A stretch of DNA of 64,000 nt from Macrotis lagotis. Lineage: Eukaryota; Chordata; Mammalia; Peramelemorphia; Peramelidae. Made by a program: the position numbers and the translations under genes. Shown here piece after piece: positions 58,414-64,000 of this stretch. Positions within the stretch are counted from its first letter, which is position 1. Every line of letters begins with the position of its first letter. The stretch is taken from assembly GCF_037893015.1 (NCBI RefSeq), contig NC_133658.1, positions 631,996,211 through 632,060,210 on the forward strand, in the 5' to 3' direction. The notes below the pieces were generated by a model. The model searched no databases, was not told the origin of the DNA, and saw only the letters and a program-made list of their open reading frames with translations.

Positions 58414-59820
58414 TCTAGCTTTCCGTTTATACTTTCCTCTTTTCTTTGCTTATTCCTCCTTAACCATTGTTGTTTTCCCCTTCTCCTTTAATATTTTTTT
58501 TAAAAAAATTAACTTTCACTTTTGTTTTCACTTACACCTTCCCCTTCCCTTTTATATATATCCCTTCTTCCCCTTTCTTTCCCTCCCCCCCCCACTTCTT
58601 TATAGAGTAGTATAGATTTTTAAACCCTATTGGGATTGCACGGTAATCCCCCTCTAGGACAAATCTATTGAGTAGGATTTATTTACTCTTTACACCATCC
58701 CTTCTTTCCCTCTACTAAAATAGTTCTTTGTGCCTACTCATCTGATGTAACCTACTGATGTCTAGCCTTCTCCTAGTATTGTTCTTTTTATGTTTTATTG
58801 TGTTAACCTTGTCTTGTACACACAATCACTATGTCAAAATTTACTCCTTTTATCTGTGCTGATGAGAGTACTGTTCTCAAAGGTTGATTGACTGATTGAT
58901 AAGCAGCATTACCTCAAACTCATTAAGTATTGTTGCCTCTTCTGTCTCGGTAAAATATACTTTTCAAGTCATAAATCATGTCAAATTATAGTCAATTTAT
59001 GCTATATCCCATTTTCAAATACCCTCTAAGTACACACTAAGCATCATGTAAAGCTAAATCATTTGATGAATCATTTATACCCTGCCAAATACACTCTTTT
59101 CAAATGTAGCCAAAGTATCAAGCAAGCAAAATCCTTTCATGATGTTTTAATATCCAGTCCCTGTAAATATACTCTCTTTGTTACTTTAGCACCCCAGTCT
59201 TGCTACTAAAATCCTCTTTAACTAAAGTATGGTTTAAGGTAAAATCAATTCTTAATCTATTTATATCCAACCTTTCTAAGTAAACTACTATCCTCCACCC
59301 ATATTGCACAATAACCCTCCTTAACTGAAGTATCTAGTAAAGTAAGGTCACTTCTGCTTCAATTACATATAGAATCTCTAAGTACTCCAAGTACTGGGAC
59401 ACCTTGAAGGTCCATCATAAGAACTTTAGAATTGATTGTAAGGCATGAGAGACTTTGGCACAGGATCAACCAGCAGAGAGTGTCCTCATCAGAGAAATTC
59501 TGAGCTCTATCAGCATGGCAGAATATAAGTAGCTGAAAGGAAATATGAGATACATAAACACCCTATGTGCCCAATCTGTCATAGAGCATTCTGAGTCCAT
59601 ATTGATCTGCTCAGACATATTGTAAATCATCTCAAACATATTGATACTATTTTGATTTTTTTTGATAATGAAGGACAAGAACCAATCAAACCCATATCCT
59701 TTAAGGATAATACCTTCAATTATATTCAACACTTTAACCATTCTAAGAGGAAAAAAAAATTCACAAGAGTTCCAAGTGTTATATTCCCTTACAAATATGA
59801 ATACTGTTTTTGAATATAAT
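58414..59820 (-). other. M2 long inter-ORF region
   Basis: About 1.4 kb, homologous in order to 25040-26250 and 12250-13090. A 124-codon frame (59840-59466, minus) runs from the ORF1 end into this region but is not kept in M1 or P1, so it is probably chance. Confidence 0.65.
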
Positions 59821-60879
59821 TTCCCCTCTCTCCTTTCCATTAACCTTTTAATGCATCTCTTGAGTCATTACTTGAAAATAAAATTTTCTGATCTTTTTAT
59901 TCTGATCTTTTTATAAGAACATTTTGGAAGTTCTTTATTTCATTGAAAAGCCATCTTTTCCCTGACAGACTATGCTGAATTTTACAAGGGTAGTTAATTA
60001 TTGTTTGTAATCCAATGTCATTTTCCATTTAAAATATTGTATTCCATACCTTCCAATCCTTAAATGTTGAAACTGATATGTGCTATGTAATTCTGATAGT
60101 ACTTCATTTGTATTTAAATCACTTCTTTTTGGTTGCTTGGAGAATGTTCTCCTTTAGAGGAGAATTCAGGTTTTTGACTATGATAGTCCTTGGAGATCTT
60201 TATTCTAGGGTTTCTTTCTAAGGATTTTCTATATATTCTTTTAAGGACTATTTTGTCTTCTTGATCTAGTGTATTAGGACAGATTTCCATGATAATTTCC
60301 TGAAACACATTTTCCAGATTCTTTTCTGGATCTAGGATTTCAGAGAGACCAATAATTCATGAATTATTTCTCCTGGAGCTATTATCCAGCTTGTTTGTTT
60401 GGCCTAAAAGTTTGGCCTAAAAGGTACTTTCTGTTTTCTTCAATTTTTTTGGCCTTTTGATTTTGTTTGGTGGAATTTTGATGTCTCACAGAGTCATTAG
60501 TCTAATTTTTATGGTTCTAATTTCTTCAGTTAGCTTTTGTATTTCCATTTCCAGTTGGTTAATTTTAGTTTTTGATGTTATATTCTTTTTTCCAGTTGTT
60601 TATTTTTTCTTTTGAAGGTGATTCTTTGATTAAATTTTCATATTTTCCTGCATGTCTCTCATTTCTTTTTTCCATTTTTCTTCTTCCTCTCTTCCTTGCT
60701 TCTTAAAATATTTTTAAACTCTTCCATGAGGTTTTGTAATTGAATCCATTCACAAACTCTCTTGAGACTTCCCAGGGAGATTATTTGTCACTGCTTTCTT
60801 GTTCTAATATGGTTTAATTTTCATCTCTTTCTGAATAGTAGCTTCCTATGTTTAGCACTCTTTTTGTTTTATTGCTCAT
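59820..60879 (-). pseudogene. M2 LINE-1 ORF1 relic
   Basis: The ATG at 60877-60879 gives MSNKTKRVLNIGSYYSERDE and a stop. A coiled coil is at 60720-60430, the RNA-binding core at 60308-60114 (CPNTLDQEDKIVLKRIYRKS, then LERNPRIKISKD), and the C-terminal domain near 60020-59880 (decayed PAK..FQG). RNA-binding protein relic. Confidence 0.75.
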
Positions 60880-61465
60880 TTTGATAGTTAAGCTCTGGTC
60901 TTTCAGTATAGGGAGCATAGATCTGAACTTTTTATGCTGGTACTGGGGTCTGGTCCCTGACTTATTGCTTGCCAAGCTGTTTCCTATGCAACCTAGGCAT
61001 TGCCTTTGCAAATCAGGAAATCAAGGTTTATTTCCTTCTTTATTTCCAGTTTCTGCAAATTCAGTAGTTCTCAATCCAGTCTTGAATGTTGCCTCAGTTT
61101 TCCCAAGGCTTAGTTTTTTTTCGTCTGGGGTTGGGCTCCTCCTTGTTGGCTTGAGCCATGACCTGGGCTGCTGTCTATCTAAAGGGATCTGGGATACATT
61201 GTGTCTAGAAGCCTCCTGTTGATTTCTATGCCCTCCTGCTTAGATGGGTTCTGTTTCCCGTTTTCTCCTGAGAGACAACTTCACTGTAGATCCTCCAAAA
61301 TTTCTACAGTTGAGAATTTATTTTTCTCTTTTTGAGGGATAGTGGTGGGGGAAGGACCTAGATATTTAACTTAGATGTCTGTGTAGTGGCTTCATTTAAT
61401 ATTGTGTAGAGAAAAGTACTGGGGGCATGCTAACTTCACACTGCCATCTTGGTTCTGCCACAGAA
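60880..61465 (-). promoter_or_regulatory. M2 LINE-1 5' UTR
   Basis: Aligns with the M1 5' UTR but lacks the 167-bp block, so it serves as the empty reference. The plus-strand 124-codon frame (60848-61222) is antisense to it. Confidence 0.7.
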
Positions 61466-61599
61466 GTCCAAGACTATTTTTCCTAATGAAGATCAACACA
61501 TCAATGGTTTTTGGCTTTATTGTCACTTTTGATTTCTATTAAGCTAGTAGGAAACTAAAAACACCCTGAGCTTTTCATGGCAACTCTTGTTTTCCCTTA

Positions 61600-61835
61600 T
61601 CATGTACTTTCAGAGTTGATAAACAGCTATATATGTCTATAAAATCACGTTTAACTTTGTCTTCTCTTTTATCTATGAACCTTTTAGATTTCTCATTCAT
61701 CATGCTAGCTGCCCCTCCTAAGTTACCCATCTTCCAGTTTGACAAATATGACTTCATCCAAATTGTTGATAAAAATATTAACTAGTACTGGACCAAAGAC
61801 AGATCTCCGAATCACTCCACTATAGATGTTTTTTT
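61600..61835 (-). mobile_element. CR1/L3-like LINE fragment
   Basis: TTCATCCAAATTGTTGATAAAAATATT, then CTGGACCAAAGACAGATC and CACTCCACTA, in the order of the CR1-type 3' region (complement). Confidence 0.6.
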
Positions 61836-62871
61836 TTTTTCACAAATTGAGTATCACATTAATTACTGATTTTTTGAAACAATTCTATAATAAATTACAA
61901 ATTAATTAGCAATTTCATCAATTTGACAACATGCCTTTTTCTTGTTCATATTATACATAAACTAAGATATAAGTTATGAACTACTTTGCTGAAATAATTT
62001 TTTTTTCAAAATCCTGATAATATATTAATCTAATTACCTCTTCCAAAAAATAAAATTATTGTAAATTTTCACAAAGTTTTTATCCATGAATCTTTTTATT
62101 CATTTACTCAATCTCCCGTTAGCAAGTTATGCTAAGCACTAGAGATATAAAACTAAACCCAGTCATCAAGTTGATTATATTCTTCTGGGACAATGAATTT
62201 TTAAACTCAAAGAAGCATTAAAAATGGGCCATATCTGTAAAAGTAGGGTAAATCACATTCCTTCACCTTCTCCCATTACTGTCTTATGAACAAAGTGTGA
62301 ATTTTTTGTAAATGATGTGAGTTTTCCATTTCTTAGTTCCTCTTTTTCTTTCAACCAGCAACAGTGAATATCACCAAGATGACAGCACATTGATGATAGA
62401 ATCCAAGTGTCTTGGTGAAGACTGAAGCCTTGACAACCTCTGAAGCCTCATGTATCAATTGTATAATCAATCAAGAAGCAATTATTAAGTAACACTATGT
62501 ATCCCTAACTGTGCTAGGGAGAGAGGGATAGAATATGAAGTTATCTTCCTGAAGAAGTTCACGATCTCTCTTGGGGAGATCATGCATACATAAATTTATA
62601 TCAAAGTGATAAAAAACAATTTTGAAAGAACACAGTGGTCATTGAGAGATACAGGAAACCTGAACTGAGCCTCTACAGAAAGTAGATTATCTGAGAGATG
62701 GAAATAATATGGAATGGCATTCAGGAATGAACATTACTACTTTAAAATCACCAAGATGGTGCCTATATGTGAATGTTATATGTGAGCTCTACTTTGTCTG
62801 GACTATAGTCTATGTGAAATGGATTCATGTGTAATAAAGCAAGAAAGATAATTGATGAAATGAAAAGTAGA

Positions 62872-62907
<36 letters not shown>

Positions 62908-64000
62908 CTATATACATGTATATAAATATATATGTATAAATATATATTTATATATTTATATATTGTAGAGTGACATATTCAGAAATGGATTTTAGGAAAA
63001 TCTCTCTGACAGAAGTATAGAGTTTATACCAATCGTATTCTCCAAATGCCAATCTTCCCAGGATCTCAAATACATACATGACTCCTGAGAGTCTAATCAT
63101 GCTAATTGATACACTCAGGAAGGAAAAAAAAATAATTTGATGAAGATAGAGAATTTTATATATCCTAAGATTCTAGAGCATTTTCTGCATATTATTATGG
63201 AGCATAATCCCTTGGATTTGTACTGTATGGCTGCTGAATGATAAGAAGTTAATTTTCATTACTGGAAAATTTCCACTCTCATCTATTTATCATTTACAAA
63301 CAACCTTCTTTCCCATTAGGTAAAACTGACAACATGTACATCTATAGCTGTCAAGGTCCCCATAACCTAGGATGGTATTGATCCATTATCCACATTTCTA
63401 GCTGAGAGCTTGCTGATATAAGCACAGATTGTATCCACTGTACCTCCCGAAATCTAAAACTACCAGTGATTCTACAAGTGAGCTATTAAAAGGCAACATA
63501 GCAATAACAACAACAACAACAAAGATAAAACTCTCTGAGTATTAAAGGTGCTATTTCTGTTGTAGAAGCATATAGTCATATTCTCAAATATAGCCTAGGA
63601 GAAAGATGATCAACTTTTCATTAAAGAAAATAACTATCTAAATGTCTGGAATGACAGACACTAGAGTAAATAGATTTTAAAAACACATCAGCACTTAATA
63701 TAATTAATTCAACAACCAGGAAATAAATTTATTGCATAGTTACATTTTATATGATCATGGATCTGGAATATTTTGTAACATCTTATGACTCATAGGAAAT
63801 GATTTCTGGAAAATAGAACTGCATTTCTGCAATCAAAAATTATTCAATCTTTATCACAATCATCTCTGTATTAAGCATCCTGCCATTTATCACTGACACG
63901 AATGTCCTTTCGGTTCTTCTTCAATATTCTAGAAAATAATAATGCATGCTAATTCCATGAATCTTTAAAGTTTACAAGGCACTTTATATACTTCATAGCA
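61836..64000. other. Mostly unassigned interval with old repeats
   Basis: Weak mammal-wide repeat pieces at 62095-62205 and 62455-62625 (AAGCAATTATTAAGTAAC, TAACTGTGCTAGGGAG). An AT tract lies at 62873-62966 and (AAC)n at 63503-63521. A MIR-like end is near 63930-64000 (TTTAAAGTTTACAAGGCACT). No gene. Confidence 0.45.
62873..62966. repeat. AT-rich low-complexity tract
   Basis: TA units followed by TATAAATA/TATTTATA variants. Confidence 0.9.

Larger units (their letters stand above)
54418..61465 (-). mobile_element. LINE-1 M2, full-length, uninterrupted
   Basis: Minus strand: 5' start GGCAGAACCAAGATGGCAG (complement near 61450-61465), 5' UTR to 60880, ORF1 relic 60879-59820, long inter-ORF region 59820-58414, ORF2 relic 58413-55050, type B 3' UTR 55050-54500 and an AT-rich tail with repeated ATTAAATTT units (54418-54492). 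About 7.05 kb. No SINE or other LINE lies inside. Both ORFs are broken, so it is immobile. Confidence 0.85.

Noticed and set aside
60848-61222. 124-codon plus-strand frame
   Set aside because: Antisense to the M2 LINE-1 5' UTR; M1 shows different breaks in the same place.

Overview
The window looks like AT-rich intergenic DNA from a marsupial. The tRNA-derived SINEs (head GGGGCAGCTAGGTGG, body with TTAATAATTACCTAGCTG, tail CCTTGCAAAAA) and the LINE-1 3' ends are of marsupial type. From memory, the SINE subtype is closer to Australian marsupials, perhaps a dasyurid, than to opossum; that assignment is an inference. No intact protein-coding host gene, tRNA, rRNA or CRISPR array was found. All longer open frames that can be explained are pieces of decayed LINE-1 ORF1 or ORF2, simple-repeat translations, or chance antisense frames.

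Layout. 1-2645: plus-strand LINE-1 5' parts. 2650-6472: internally deleted minus-strand LINE-1 copies. 6473-10182: a plus-strand LINE-1 with a different 3' end (called C here). 10187-17030: a long plus-strand LINE-1 (P1) with a probable solo LTR in its 5' UTR. 17931-28495: a minus-strand LINE-1 (M1) that was full-length, about 7.1 kb, and has been split by at least seven later insertions. 28496-33732: mostly unassigned DNA with old SINEs. 33733-39885: two ORF1-only, HAL1-like elements in the same orientation. 39886-54417: older repeats (MIR-like, CR1/L3-like, L2, possible LTRs) and unassigned sequence. 54418-61465: a second full-length, uninterrupted minus-strand LINE-1 (M2, about 7.05 kb). 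61466-64000: CR1-like and unassigned sequence.

The useful content is the insertion history. Target-site duplications (TSDs) can be read for several SINEs and LINE-1 insertions, which gives a relative order. Three LINE-1 3' ends recur: type A (tail near GATCAACCTTGATGG), type B (RC of the motif TCCTCTGGTTCAGGAT) and type C (tail near GAACATTGTACAC). P1, M1 and M2 share a long, roughly 0.9-1.4 kb region between ORF1 and ORF2, and part of it also forms the 3' part of the HAL1-like elements.

I did not find a new biological system. The best leads are a candidate LINE-1 3' transduction (18315-19879), a 167-bp inverted pair (28172-28338 / 29524-29693), short local duplicates around 51.7-54.4 kb, a 23-bp insert with a perfect 14-bp TSD (13130-13180), and the paired HAL1-like elements. 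Repeat family names come from recognition by eye, not from a library search.
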